This document shows positions 17,678 to 26,608 of a DNA stretch of 64,000 nt, in pieces. The stretch spans positions 1-64,000 of the forward strand of contig NZ_VFTC01000007.1 in NCBI RefSeq assembly GCF_007003975.1, given 5' to 3'. Under the pieces are notes generated by a model that did not search any database, was not told the origin of the DNA, and was given only the letters and a program-made list of their open reading frames with translations. A program made the translations under genes and the position numbers. The stretch is from Mesorhizobium sp. WSM4306. GTDB taxonomy: Bacteria > Pseudomonadota > Alphaproteobacteria > Rhizobiales > Rhizobiaceae. The first letter of the stretch is position 1. Each line of letters opens with the position of its first letter.

Positions 17678-18640
17678 GTGACGATCGTGACCGGCAAGAC
17701 CGGGGCTCGGCAAGAGTTGCGGCCCGCTCGTTGGAGCCTGCTGCTGCAAAAGATCTGGGAGCATCGCGCAGACTACGCGTATGTGCTGCCTGCGATCGTC
17801 GTGATGCTCATCGTCATCGCTTACCCAATCTACTACACGGTCGAGCTGTCGTTCTTTAATACGCCGCCCGGTCTGCAGCTTCGCGACAAGATCTTCATCG
17901 GCTTCGACAACTACACGGCCATCCTCACAAGTCAGGTGTTCTGGAAGGTCACGTGGAACACTCTTGTCTGGACATTGGCATCCACTTTCATCTCCTTCGC
18001 CCTCGGCTTTGCCGCCGCGCTGGCGCTCCACCGCGACTTTGTCGGCCGTGGTGTGTTGCGCGCTATCCTGATCATTCCCTGGGTGATCAGCGCGGTCGCC
18101 GCGTCCTATATCTGGAAGTGGATCTACCATTCGGATTTCGGCATCATCGGCGCAGTGCTGGTCGGCCTCGGATTGACCGACCGGCCGCCGAACTTCATCG
18201 ACAGCGTCAGCACGGTGTTGCCCTCCCTGATCGTCGTCAATATCTGGCGCGAGTTTCCGTTTGCCATGATCATGATGATGGCCGGCCTGCAGACAGTCCC
18301 GGACCAGTTGCTGCGCGCCGCCAAAGTCGACGGGGCCAATGCGTGGCAGCGCTTCTGGCACGTCACCTTCCCGCACCTGAGAGACGTCTCGACGGTGACG
18401 ATCTTGCTACTCGCAGTGGCCAACTTCAATTCCTTCATCATCCCGTGGATCATGACCGGCGGCGGGCCGTCCAACGCATCACATATCTGGATCACCCATA
18501 TTTATGAGCTCGCCTTCGGCCGGCAGCGCTGGGGGGTGGCTTCGGCCTATTCGGTGCTCCTGTTCCTGTTCATGATGACACTGGGTTACTTCTACGTCCG
18601 CGCGCTGAGCGGCAACGAGCGCAAAGAGGCGAACTCATGA
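17678..18640 (+). CDS. Sugar ABC transporter permease (MalF type)
   Basis: A 320-residue inner-membrane permease with six main hydrophobic helices. The cytoplasmic EAA-type coupling loop is visible as LLRAAKVDGANAWQRFWHVTF near residue 220. Start chosen at GTG 17678, preceded by AAGGGC; the earlier GTG at 17639 lies inside the intercistronic stem and is unlikely. The stop overlaps the next permease by four bases (ATGA). It pairs with the MalG-type permease to form the channel for the sugar importer. Confidence 0.88.
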   Translation: MTIVTGKTGARQELRPARWSLLLQKIWEHRADYAYVLPAIVVMLIVIAYPIYYTVELSFFNTPPGLQLRDKIFIGFDNYTAILTSQVFWKVTWNTLVWTLASTFISFALGFAAALALHRDFVGRGVLRAILIIPWVISAVAASYIWKWIYHSDFGIIGAVLVGLGLTDRPPNFIDSVSTVLPSLIVVNIWREFPFAMIMMMAGLQTVPDQLLRAAKVDGANAWQRFWHVTFPHLRDVSTVTILLLAVANFNSFIIPWIMTGGGPSNASHIWITHIYELAFGRQRWGVASAYSVLLFLFMMTLGYFYVRALSGNERKEANS

Positions 18641-19527
18641 GCACGATTGCCGAGACTGCTTCTCGAAGCCGGTCCTGTCGCCGTGGGGGCGTCGACGGAT
18701 GGCGGTGGGCCGGACGCATCTTCCTCGTGTTCATGCTGCTCTACACAGCGTTGCCGATGGTCTGGATGCTGATCACTTCCATCAAATCCGGGTTCGCGGC
18801 GATGCAATTCCCGCCGCAATGGTGGCCCGACGAACCCACCCTCGCCAGCTACCAGAAGCTGCTCGATCCGCAGAACAGTGTCGGCCAGGACTTCCTCCGC
18901 TTCTTCTGGAACAGCCTTTTCGTGTCGACCGCCACGACAATCCTTTCGGTGATCGTGGCTGTCCCTGCAGCCTACGCGTTTTCGCGCTTCCGTTTCCCCG
19001 GCCGGAACTTCCTGTTCTTCACCGTGCTGCTGCGCAACATGTTCCCGGCGGTGATCTTTCTGGTGCCGCTCTTCATCCTGATGCGCATGCTCGGGCTGGT
19101 GAACACGCATGGATCGCTCATCCTCACCTACCTCACATTCGGTTTGCCGCTGGCGATCTGGCTGCTCAAGGGCTTCTACGACAACATTCCGGTGCAGCTC
19201 GAACAGGCAGCGCGCATCGATGGGGCAACCCGGTTCCAGGCCTTTATCCTGATCGTGATGCCGCTCTCGACACCGGGGATCATCGCAACGGCGATCTATT
19301 CCTTTATCGGCGCGTGGAACGAGTACATCTACGCCTATACCTTCCTGTCGAAGAACGAGCAGTTGACGCTGCCGGTCGGTATCCAGCGCTTCTTCTCGGA
19401 AAACACGACGGACTTTCCCGGCCTGATGGCCGCCAGCTTCATGATGAGCGTGCCCGTCGTGGTGCTGTTCCTCGTCCTGCAACGATACTTCGTACGCGCC
19501 CTTACAGAAGGCGCGGTCAAGCACTAG
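18637..19527 (+). CDS. Sugar ABC transporter permease (MalG type)
   Basis: A 296-residue membrane protein with six helices. The coupling loop LEQAARIDGATRFQAFILIVMP near residues 190-210 is the EAA motif of MalG-type permeases. The ATG overlaps the stop of the preceding permease (ATGA), implying translational coupling. It forms the heterodimeric channel with the MalF-type protein, energised by the ATPase 10 bp downstream. Confidence 0.9.
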   Translation: MSTIAETASRSRSCRRGGVDGWRWAGRIFLVFMLLYTALPMVWMLITSIKSGFAAMQFPPQWWPDEPTLASYQKLLDPQNSVGQDFLRFFWNSLFVSTATTILSVIVAVPAAYAFSRFRFPGRNFLFFTVLLRNMFPAVIFLVPLFILMRMLGLVNTHGSLILTYLTFGLPLAIWLLKGFYDNIPVQLEQAARIDGATRFQAFILIVMPLSTPGIIATAIYSFIGAWNEYIYAYTFLSKNEQLTLPVGIQRFFSENTTDFPGLMAASFMMSVPVVVLFLVLQRYFVRALTEGAVKH

Positions 19528-19537
19528 GGAGCTGCCG

Positions 19538-20635
19538 ATGGCCCACGTGGTCCTCAAAGATCTGATCAAGACCTATGGCAGCTTCAAAGCCGTCAACAAT
19601 GTCTCGCTGACGGTCAATGACGGCGAATTCGTTGCGCTCGTCGGCCCCTCAGGCTGCGGCAAAACGACGACGCTCAATCTCATCGCCGGGCTGATCCCGA
19701 TAACGTCGGGCGATATCTTCATCGGCGACCGGGTGGTCAACGGCCTCGACCCCAAGGACCGGGACATCGCAATGGTGTTCCAGAACTACGCGCTCTATCC
19801 GCAAAAGTCGGTCTATATGAACCTCGCCTTCCCGCTGCAAATGCGCAAGCTGCCCAGGGACGAGATCGACAAGAAGGTCAGGGAAGCGGCGAAGGTGCTC
19901 GACATGACGCAGTTGCTCGAGCGCAAGCCACGCGAACTCTCGGGCGGGCAACAACAGCGCGTGGCCCTGGGTCGCGCCCTGGTTCGAGATCCGGCGGTAT
20001 TCCTGATGGACGAACCGCTCTCCAATCTCGACGCAAAGCTGCGCGTGCAGATGCGGTCCGAAATCAAGCGGTTCCACCAGGACCTCAAGGCAACGATTGT
20101 CTATGTGACGCACGACCAGCTCGAGGCCGTGACGATGGCCGACAGGATGGCTGTGATGAACGGCGGCTTCCTGCAGCAATACGATTCGCCGGCGCAAGTT
20201 TTCGCCCATCCCGCCAACATGTTCGTCGCGAGCTTCGTCGGCAGCCCGGCGATGAGTCTTATCCCGCTAGAGGTATCGACCGCAAACGGCGGCACCGTTC
20301 TGACGAGCGCCGAAGGCTGGAGCCTCCCGCTGTCGCAACTCAACGCGCGCAAGGTTCTGGGAGCAACCACGAGGAAGATCGTGCTCGGCGCGCGACATTC
20401 GACGATCAAGCTGCACAAGAGCGCTGCCCCCGGCGCCATTCCGGCCAAGGCCTATACGGTGGAACCAACCGGAGACGTCACCTTCGTGCAGGCGTTCCTC
20501 TCCGGCGCGATCGTCAACATCAGCGTGTCTCCCAACATCGCCGTCACACCCGACGAGCACATCTGGCTCGAGTTCGATCAGGAACGCATCCATCTGTTCG
20601 ACGGCGAAACGGAGATGGCCCTCCAGGCCGATTGA
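19538..20635 (+). CDS. Sugar ABC transporter ATPase (MalK/UgpC type)
   Basis: A 365-residue ATPase. Walker A GPSGCGKTT lies at residues 36-44, the Q-loop in MVFQNYALYP, the signature LSGGQQQRVALGRAL and Walker B AVFLMDEPLSNLDAKL. A C-terminal TOBE/OB-fold regulatory domain spans about residues 235-365, as usual for MalK/UgpC proteins. It sits in the cytoplasm on the two permeases of this operon. It may also serve other permeases lacking an ATPase, a known property of this family. Confidence 0.93.
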   Translation: MAHVVLKDLIKTYGSFKAVNNVSLTVNDGEFVALVGPSGCGKTTTLNLIAGLIPITSGDIFIGDRVVNGLDPKDRDIAMVFQNYALYPQKSVYMNLAFPLQMRKLPRDEIDKKVREAAKVLDMTQLLERKPRELSGGQQQRVALGRALVRDPAVFLMDEPLSNLDAKLRVQMRSEIKRFHQDLKATIVYVTHDQLEAVTMADRMAVMNGGFLQQYDSPAQVFAHPANMFVASFVGSPAMSLIPLEVSTANGGTVLTSAEGWSLPLSQLNARKVLGATTRKIVLGARHSTIKLHKSAAPGAIPAKAYTVEPTGDVTFVQAFLSGAIVNISVSPNIAVTPDEHIWLEFDQERIHLFDGETEMALQAD

Positions 20636-20666
20636 GACAGGGGGATGCGTGGGGGAATGCGTGTGA

Positions 20667-21830
20667 ATGACCACGAAGCTTAAGATCACGGCGATCAAGC
20701 CTTATCCGGTGTGGGTGGGAACGCGCAACCAGATGCTCGTCAAGGTCGAGACCGACCAGGGCATATGCGGCTGGGGCGAGAGCGGCTTGAGCGGTCGCGA
20801 AAAGGCCGTGGCCGGCGCGCTCGAGCACTATCGCGAATTTCTCATCGGCCGCGACCCGATGCAGATCGGGCGGATCTGGCAGGAGGTCTATCGCAGCCAG
20901 TACTTCGAAGGCGGACGCGTTCTGCAGGCGGCAATTTCCGCCATCGACATTGCCCTTCACGACATCAAGGGCAAGGCGCTGGGGGTGCCGGTCTACCAGC
21001 TGCTCGGCGGCAAACAGCGCGACCGCATCCCCACCTTCGCCTCGACCGGAGATGAGGCCGAGGGCGATGTTGCCGTCGAGCGAGCCCGGGAACTGTGCTC
21101 ACAGGGGTGGCAGGCGATCCGCTTCTTCCCCGCCGGGCAAAGCAGCAAGGACATCTTCGAGCCACGCGAGTCGATCGGCGCTACCGCGAGGATGCTGAAC
21201 AAGGCACGCGAGGCGCTGGGCGACGAGGTGGTCCTTGGTATCGACTATCATCATCGGCTGTCGGTGGCCGAGGCGGCGAGCTTCTGCAACAAGCTCGGCC
21301 GTGGCGTGCTCGATTTTCTTGAGGAGCCGATACGCGACGAGACACCGGAGGCTTACGAATCGCTGCGCACGATGACCGACATCCCGTTCGCCATCGGCGA
21401 GGAATTTGCCAGCAAATGGCAGTTCCTGCCCTACATCGAGCGCGGCATCCACCAGTTCAACCGGCTCGATGTCTGCAATGTCGGCGGGCTCACCGAGGCG
21501 ATGAAGGTGGCTGGCTGGAGCGAGGCGCACTATGTCGACCTGATGCCGCACAATCCCCTTGGCCCGGTGTGCACGGCCGCGACCATCCATCTCGCCGCGG
21601 CGGTGCCGAATTTCGCCTGGCTCGAGACCAGGGCGCCGGAAAGGAAGCTGGGCTTCGACAATTCCGAGTTCTTTCCCGTGCAACCACGGCTGGACGGCCC
21701 CGATTATCCGGTCAGCGATTTGCCGGGACTGGGCGTCGAGATCAACGAGGCGGCGATCCAGGCGCAGAGCTTCCGCTTCTGGGAAGCGCCGCACCTCAGG
21801 CGTCGCGACGGGTCTGTCACGAACTGGTAG
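20667..21830 (+). CDS. Galactonate dehydratase-like enolase-superfamily enzyme (D)
   Basis: A 387-residue mandelate racemase-subgroup enzyme. The active-site sequence VLGIDYHHR (Asp and His), DFLEEPI (Glu), AIGEEF (Glu) and LMPHNPLGPVC (His) is close to D-galactonate dehydratase DgoD. The predicted reaction is dehydration of an aldonate to the 2-keto-3-deoxy sugar acid. It is 31 bp downstream of the ABC ATPase and 23 bp upstream of an RraA-like aldolase gene. This gives a plausible uptake-dehydrate-cleave order in one transcript. The substrate is inferred, not shown. Confidence 0.85.
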   Translation: MTTKLKITAIKPYPVWVGTRNQMLVKVETDQGICGWGESGLSGREKAVAGALEHYREFLIGRDPMQIGRIWQEVYRSQYFEGGRVLQAAISAIDIALHDIKGKALGVPVYQLLGGKQRDRIPTFASTGDEAEGDVAVERARELCSQGWQAIRFFPAGQSSKDIFEPRESIGATARMLNKAREALGDEVVLGIDYHHRLSVAEAASFCNKLGRGVLDFLEEPIRDETPEAYESLRTMTDIPFAIGEEFASKWQFLPYIERGIHQFNRLDVCNVGGLTEAMKVAGWSEAHYVDLMPHNPLGPVCTAATIHLAAAVPNFAWLETRAPERKLGFDNSEFFPVQPRLDGPDYPVSDLPGLGVEINEAAIQAQSFRFWEAPHLRRRDGSVTNW

Positions 21831-21853
21831 TTTCCTTTCAACCGGAGTCCACA

Positions 21854-22588
21854 ATGACGCATACCCCCGACATCACGCGGCCGCCAAAAGACCTGATCGA
21901 CGCGCTAAGGGAGATCGGCGCCGCGACGGTTGCCGGCACGCTTGGCCACATGGGCTTCCGCAATCCGCACATGGTCGGTCCGGTGGCGCAGAACCACGGC
22001 AAGTCGATCGTCGGGCCGGCGCTGACGCTGCAATTCCTGCCGCAGCGGCCCGACCTCTTCAATGAGGGAGAATATGCCGATCCGGAGACGCAGTTGCACC
22101 GCCACGTGCTCTATCATGCCCAGGAGGGCGACGTGGTCGTGGTCGACGCGCGCGGCGACATGAGCTCCGGCGTCTTCGGCGATATGATGTCGACTTATTT
22201 CAAGGGCAGAGGCGGCGCGGGCATCGTCATCGACGGGTGCATGCGCGACCGGCCCAATGTCGAGAAGCTCGATCTGCCTTTGTGGCTGCGCGGCTGGACG
22301 CCCAACTACCATGTGCAAACCAGCATCTACCCCAATGCCGTCAACGTGCCGATTGCCTGTGGCGGTGTCACGGTGATCCCCGGCGACATCATCGTCGCCG
22401 ACGATGATGGCGCCGTGGTTGTTCCCGTCTCGATGGCGTCCAAGGTGATCGAAGAGGCAAAGAAGCATCACGACTGGGAAGAGTTCTCGCGTGAGAAGCT
22501 GATGCAGGGCGCCCCGCTGCAGCGTTACTATCCGCTGCATGACGACGCCCGTGGCGAATATGAGGAATGGCGCAAAGCCAATCGATAA
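21854..22588 (+). CDS. RraA-like/HMG aldolase-family protein
   Basis: A 244-residue member of the RraA/MenG-like fold. The active-site signature of the class II pyruvate aldolases in this family is present: the glycine-rich segment GDMSSGVFGD and the IDGCMRD motif with the Arg-Asp pair that binds metal and pyruvate enolate. Such proteins cleave 4-hydroxy-4-methyl-2-oxoglutarate or related 2-keto acids. In this operon cleavage or decarboxylation of a dehydratase product is likely, rather than RNase E control. ATG 21854 follows CCGGAG; the longer upstream frame only shadows the previous gene. Confidence 0.82.
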   Translation: MTHTPDITRPPKDLIDALREIGAATVAGTLGHMGFRNPHMVGPVAQNHGKSIVGPALTLQFLPQRPDLFNEGEYADPETQLHRHVLYHAQEGDVVVVDARGDMSSGVFGDMMSTYFKGRGGAGIVIDGCMRDRPNVEKLDLPLWLRGWTPNYHVQTSIYPNAVNVPIACGGVTVIPGDIIVADDDGAVVVPVSMASKVIEEAKKHHDWEEFSREKLMQGAPLQRYYPLHDDARGEYEEWRKANR

Positions 22589-22622
22589 GAATTGCAGGCG
22601 ACCCTGTTAGCCCAGGAGTGCA

Positions 22623-23702
22623 CTATCTGTGAACAGACGATTCAAGAAGAGCGCTATCCCCAGGCGAGGCAGGAGGTCCGACACGGAAGTCGAAGGACAG
22701 GACCCGTGTCACAGCGGTGTCGACCTCGCACCGGTAACTCAGATGGTACCATGTGGTCGCAGTGCGGAACGCGACATCCGGGGCGTCGACAACATTGCCG
22801 GCCTTCAGCGGAAGACTTGGTATCAATTCCGGAAAATAGGAGGCGCCCAACAGATGCTGGTCCAATGCGCTGGCGCAAAGTTTCGCGCCCCTTTGATCGC
22901 GAGGCACGCCGGACATCGCGGTGGTCGCGAGCGCATCGCCAGTAGCACCTTGTGAATAAAGCTTGCGGACACCCGGAAGGCCTGCGTAAGCCCGGGCAGC
23001 GGCAGCGTCCGTGGAGCCTGGCCTCTCGGCCCCTCCGCTTTCAAGTTTTGCGACCTTTGCGGGGCTGGGCTTCGGCGCGTTTTCAGGCCTGGCCTTCGGC
23101 GCCTGGGCCGAAGCGGGGAGCTCGATCTCACCGTCGTCGCCAGGGGCACCCAGCGGCGTTGCTGCCGCTGCAGCCTGTTTGTCGGCGTCAGGTGCCGCGG
23201 CCTCCTGCTTGTCTGCTGCCGGCTTCTCGTCAATCTTGGTCTGCTCCGTCGGCCCTCCGGCGTCGGGCGCTAAGACGGGTTTACTCTCTGCATCCTTTGG
23301 CGCGGCAGTTGGCCTTGGCTCGCCGTCCTTGGCTGGCGACGCCGCGTTGTCTTGAGCGCTGCTCCCATCCAGGGATTTCCTGGGGCCGGTATCCTTGTCT
23401 CCGAACTGGAAAACCGGCTTCAGGACATCGACCGGCGGCATCTTCCTTGGCGCAGGCTTTTCAACCTTCTGCTCGGGCGGCTTTTTCGCCTCGGATTGCG
23501 GCGGAGGCGGCGTGGGAGCAGGTTTCGGTTTTGGCGGATCGGGCGGCACGAGCGCGACATTGACCGGCTGCTCCTCCTGCGGCTGCTCGGCAGGAATGGG
23601 CAGGCCGTAGACCAGGAGCACAGTGATGAGCGCGTGCAGGATCAGCGATGCGGGCAAGGCCCACAGGAAAGTCCGACGCCGCTCGGATGTCTCCGTCTTC
23701 AT
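22623..23702 (-). CDS. DUF930 protein with TonB-like N-terminus
   Basis: A 359-residue protein. Residues 1-12 are basic, 13-35 form a single transmembrane helix, and 40-230 are a low-complexity Pro/Ala/Lys-rich linker, as in TonB or TolA periplasm-spanning proteins. The last about 120 residues form the DUF930 domain with two cysteines (GAKLCASALDQHLL and LSYRCEVD). DUF930 proteins are known mainly from rhizobia and their function is not established. The GAGGA ribosome-binding site is unusually close to the ATG. No ExbB/ExbD partners are adjacent. The reading is convergent with the RraA-like gene. Confidence 0.78.
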   Translation of the reverse strand: MKTETSERRRTFLWALPASLILHALITVLLVYGLPIPAEQPQEEQPVNVALVPPDPPKPKPAPTPPPPQSEAKKPPEQKVEKPAPRKMPPVDVLKPVFQFGDKDTGPRKSLDGSSAQDNAASPAKDGEPRPTAAPKDAESKPVLAPDAGGPTEQTKIDEKPAADKQEAAAPDADKQAAAAATPLGAPGDDGEIELPASAQAPKARPENAPKPSPAKVAKLESGGAERPGSTDAAAARAYAGLPGVRKLYSQGATGDALATTAMSGVPRDQRGAKLCASALDQHLLGASYFPELIPSLPLKAGNVVDAPDVAFRTATTWYHLSYRCEVDTAVTRVLSFDFRVGPPASPGDSALLESSVHR

Positions 23703-23899
23703 TCCTCACGATGTGGAGCGAAACTGCGGTGGCATCAAGCGTGGTTGCTGGATTGACGCATTTTAGCCGCAGCCCGGTGGTGAGGACGGAACGATCAACG
23801 CCTGCGGCCAACGCAGCGAAGTGCTTGCGCGTTTTTCGATCTGTTACAGTCACATCGTGCGAAATCGGCGAGCATCCGCTGAACTTTCGCTCGCAGAAC

Positions 23900-23995
23900 G
23901 GAACGCCGCGACGGCTTTGCGTTCGAAGAGTTCGAATTCGTTACCTCGGACGGCGAACGGGTGCGCGGCTTCTTCACCCGCCCTGCTTGCGCCTG
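23900..23995 (+). pseudogene. N-terminal remnant of an alpha/beta-hydrolase-like gene
   Basis: About 30 codons read ERRDGFAFEEFEF then VTSDGERVRGFFTRPA before a stop. A hydrophobic strand followed by T-DG--V-G-F-RP is the usual start of dienelactone-hydrolase/esterase proteins. The rest of the gene is missing. Confidence 0.35.
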
Positions 23996-24034
23996 ACGTC
24001 GTCGACTTCGCCATGGACGGTCGCCGTGTCATGT

Positions 24035-24108
24035 CGGGGCCCGGCGTCACCGGCCGCCCAGGTACCGACCCCGATGCGCGGCACCGAGCGCCCATCCGAA
24101 AGCTCCAT
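24035..24108 (-). pseudogene. N-terminal remnant of an aldo/keto reductase gene
   Basis: From ATG 24108 the minus strand reads MELSDGRSVPRIGVGTWAAG, very like the first strand of aldo/keto reductases (LPDGRSVPALGQGTW). The similarity ends after about 22 codons. The catalytic Tyr, Lys and His are not encoded. Confidence 0.45.
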
Positions 24109-24125
24109 CACCCGCCTCTATTGTG

Positions 24126-24281
24126 CTAGCGACGCAGGGTGGCGTGGCGGGCATGCTCGCGGATGTCTTCGCGGGAAATGCCGGCATCTTCCAGCGTGCG
24201 CTCCGGAACCCGCCTCAAGCTTGCAAGCGTCTGGCGATAGGCAAGCCAACGAGCGAAACGGCGTCGAAGGTCATAAAGCAT
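24126..24281 (-). CDS. DUF1127 small protein
   Basis: A 51-residue basic protein starting MLYDLRRRFARWLAYRQTL, with RTLEDAGISREDIREHARHA in the second half, the characteristic DUF1127 (YjiS-like) layout. Clear ribosome-binding site AAGGGAGA upstream of ATG 24281. In Agrobacterium and other rhizobia, small DUF1127 proteins influence RNA and phosphate or C1 metabolism through an Arg-rich segment; the role of this copy is unknown. It is divergent from the LysR gene with a 233-bp intergenic region. Confidence 0.85.
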   Translation of the reverse strand: MLYDLRRRFARWLAYRQTLASLRRVPERTLEDAGISREDIREHARHATLRR

Positions 24282-24514
24282 GATCGTCTCCCTTGGTGCG
24301 CGGAACGCTCCGCGTCTGGGTTACTCGAATGCGCAAAGCGTACCCTCCTAGGCTCATTCGCCGTCGAAAGGATTGTGCTGGCTTTGGGCCGATTGAAGCG
24401 ATTGTCATTGTATTCCACGCAGGAATTGTTCAACGCTTCCAATGGCTACATACTTGCGCGTGATGCCTCTTCGCGCTACAGCCAAGGTCGCAAGGAGTTT
24501 TTCATTTCTGAAAA

Positions 24515-25384
24515 ATGGATATCGACTGGGACGATCTGAGGTTGTTTCTGGACGTTGCGCGGCTGGGTGGCTTGAGCGCGGCGACGACAACCACGCGCCT
24601 CAGCGCGGCCACCCTTGGACGGCGCGTCACCGCGCTCGAAAAGCAGATCGGCGAGCCGCTCTTCGTTCGTCAGCAGACCGGCTACCGGCTGACAGCGGTC
24701 GGCGAGGACCTGCTGCGGCGCGCCGAAGACGTCGAGGCGGCAATGCGATCGCTGACCCGCTGGCGCGAAGGAAACCTGCCCGACCGCATTGTCCGCGTCT
24801 CGGCCGGGCCATGGACCTCAGCCTTCATATCCGCCCATATCGGCGATCTCTGGACGGTCGATGACGGCATAAGGCTGGAACTCGTCACCACCACCGACCG
24901 TGTCGACATCGGTCGCCGTGCCGCCGACATCGGCATCCGCAGCGAGCGCCCGACCGAGCGTTGGCTGGCGGGCCGTCAGAGCGGCAAGGTCACCCACGCC
25001 ATTTACTCTGGACGTCACCTGATCAACGGCGTCGCCGCCGGCTTGTTCGTCGGCGTCACCGGTGAAGGCGCAAACATAGCCTCGGCGCGCTGGCTGCAAG
25101 CCCATCACGGCGACCGCATCGCCGTACGTGGTAACGACAGCCATTCGGTACGCGAACTGGTGGCCGCCGGCGCCGGCCTTTCGATCTTCCCGTGCTTCGT
25201 CGGTGACAGCGATCCGCGACTGGTTCGCGTCGCCCAGCCGCTGCCCGAACTCGAAACCGACCAATGGGTCGTCACCCATCATGATGAACGTCACTCCCCG
25301 CCGGTACGAAAGGTCGCCGAGCGAATCGCCACCTTGATGCGGGCGCACCAGCCGCTGTTTCGCGGCGAGACGCCTATACGGTAG
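24515..25384 (+). CDS. LysR-family transcriptional regulator
   Basis: A 289-residue LysR regulator. The N-terminal HTH (residues 3-62) reads DDLRLFLDVARLGGLSAA and LGRRVTALEKQIGEPLF. The C-terminal periplasmic-binding-like effector domain is shorter than average and divergent. No clear ribosome-binding site precedes ATG 24515. The neighbours are a DUF1127 gene and gene remnants, so its original target may have been lost; it may act on distant genes. Confidence 0.85.
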   Translation: MDIDWDDLRLFLDVARLGGLSAATTTTRLSAATLGRRVTALEKQIGEPLFVRQQTGYRLTAVGEDLLRRAEDVEAAMRSLTRWREGNLPDRIVRVSAGPWTSAFISAHIGDLWTVDDGIRLELVTTTDRVDIGRRAADIGIRSERPTERWLAGRQSGKVTHAIYSGRHLINGVAAGLFVGVTGEGANIASARWLQAHHGDRIAVRGNDSHSVRELVAAGAGLSIFPCFVGDSDPRLVRVAQPLPELETDQWVVTHHDERHSPPVRKVAERIATLMRAHQPLFRGETPIR

Positions 25385-25387
25385 GCC

Positions 25388-25495
25388 TCATCGTGTCCCC
25401 AACGCGCAGTCGACCGCGGCCAGCGCGGCTTCGAATGCCGGCGCGAAGGTGTCGAATCGCACTCCGGGTAAGCGCATATGGTACGTGCGCCACAT
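25388..25495 (-). other. Possible C-terminal gene fragment
   Basis: A 35-codon minus-strand frame, MWRTYHMRLPGVRFDTFAP and so on to a stop, has codon use like the surrounding genes but no match I can name. It may be the remnant of a lost gene. Confidence 0.2.
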
Positions 25496-25627
25496 CTTGT
25501 CTTGCCGCAAAGTTCACCCTCTGATTCCCTGCGCCAAGGCTGTAGAAGCTGATTCTTGCTCCTGGCGTGTTCAAACGGCGCGTTCCGGGATGAATCTTTT
25601 GTCGATCAATTCCAAGGAGACAAGACG

Positions 25628-26608
25628 ATGAGCACAGCGGCAAGGCCCGTCATCTCTGAAATGCGGCCGAAGATAACCGTTGTCGGCGTCGGCGGTGGTG
25701 GCGGCAACGCGGTCAACAACATGATTGCGGAAAATCTGCAGGGGGCGGAATTCATCGTCGCCAACACCGATGCCCAAGCTCTCACCATGTCGAAGGCATC
25801 GCGGCTGATCCAGTTGGGATCCCATGTCACGGAAGGCCTGGGCGCCGGGTCCCTGCCCGCGGTCGGCCGTGCGGCCGCCGAGGAATCGATCGACGAGATC
25901 AGGGACCACCTTGCGGGAACCCATATGTGCTTCGTGACCGCCGGCATGGGAGGCGGAACTGGAACCGGTGCCGCGCCCGTCATAGCGCACGCTGCGCGCA
26001 CAGCCGGTATCCTGACCGTGGCGGTCGTCACCAAGCCATTCACCTTCGAAGGAAAACGCCGCATGCAGGCGGCCGAAGAGGGCATCGACCGGCTTCGCGA
26101 ATGCGCCGATACCGTGATCGTTATTCCCAACCAGAACCTGTTCAGGATCGCCGACGCCAAGACGACTTTCGCGGACGCCTTCGCCATGGCCGATCGCGTC
26201 CTTTATTCCGGCGTGGGCTGCATCACCGACCTCATCGTCAAGGAGGGGCTGATCAATCTCGACTTCGCCGATGTGAAATCGGTGATGCGCGACATGGGCC
26301 GCGCGATGATGGGTACCGGGGAAGCCACGGGTGAAGACCGCGCCAAGAAGGCCGCCGAAGCGGCTATCGCGAACCCGCTTCTCGACGAAGCCTCGATGAT
26401 CGGCGCCAAGGGCGTCCTGGTCTCGATCTCGGGTGGCATGGACATGACGCTGTTCGAAGTCGATGAGGCCGCCACCCGCATCCGCGAGGAGGTCGATGCC
26501 GACGCCGACATCATCGTCGGCGCGATATTCGACCGGGCACTTGCCGGAAAATTCAGGGTCTCAGTCGTCGCGACAGGATTGCGGCCGGGACTTGAGATGC
26601 CACAGTAA
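25628..26608 (+). CDS. ftsZ2: FtsZ2-type cell division protein, short form
   Basis: A 326-residue FtsZ paralogue. The GTP-binding tubulin signature [12 protein letters not shown] is near residues 100-111, the N-terminal [13 protein letters not shown] loop is intact and the T7 synergy loop [11 protein letters not shown] is present. The GTPase domain should therefore bind and probably hydrolyse GTP. It ends right after the core (RPGLEMPQ), lacking the long linker and C-terminal peptide that bind FtsA/ZipA-type partners. This matches the short FtsZ2 of rhizobia rather than the essential FtsZ of the dcw cluster. AAGGAGACAAGACG precedes the ATG. It is not in an ftsQA context. Confidence 0.9.
   Translation: MSTAARPVISEMRPKITVVGVGGGGGNAVNNMIAENLQGAEFIVANTDAQALTMSKASRLIQLGSHVTEGLGAGSLPAVGRAAAEESIDEIRDHLAGTHMCFVTAGMGGGTGTGAAPVIAHAARTAGILTVAVVTKPFTFEGKRRMQAAEEGIDRLRECADTVIVIPNQNLFRIADAKTTFADAFAMADRVLYSGVGCITDLIVKEGLINLDFADVKSVMRDMGRAMMGTGEATGEDRAKKAAEAAIANPLLDEASMIGAKGVLVSISGGMDMTLFEVDEAATRIREEVDADADIIVGAIFDRALAGKFRVSVVATGLRPGLEMPQ

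Larger units (their letters stand above)
23703..24125. other. Region of gene remnants
   Basis: No intact gene is visible in these 423 bases. Two short protein fragments can be recognised on opposite strands (separate entries). The rest shows no similarity I can name. Confidence 0.45.
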
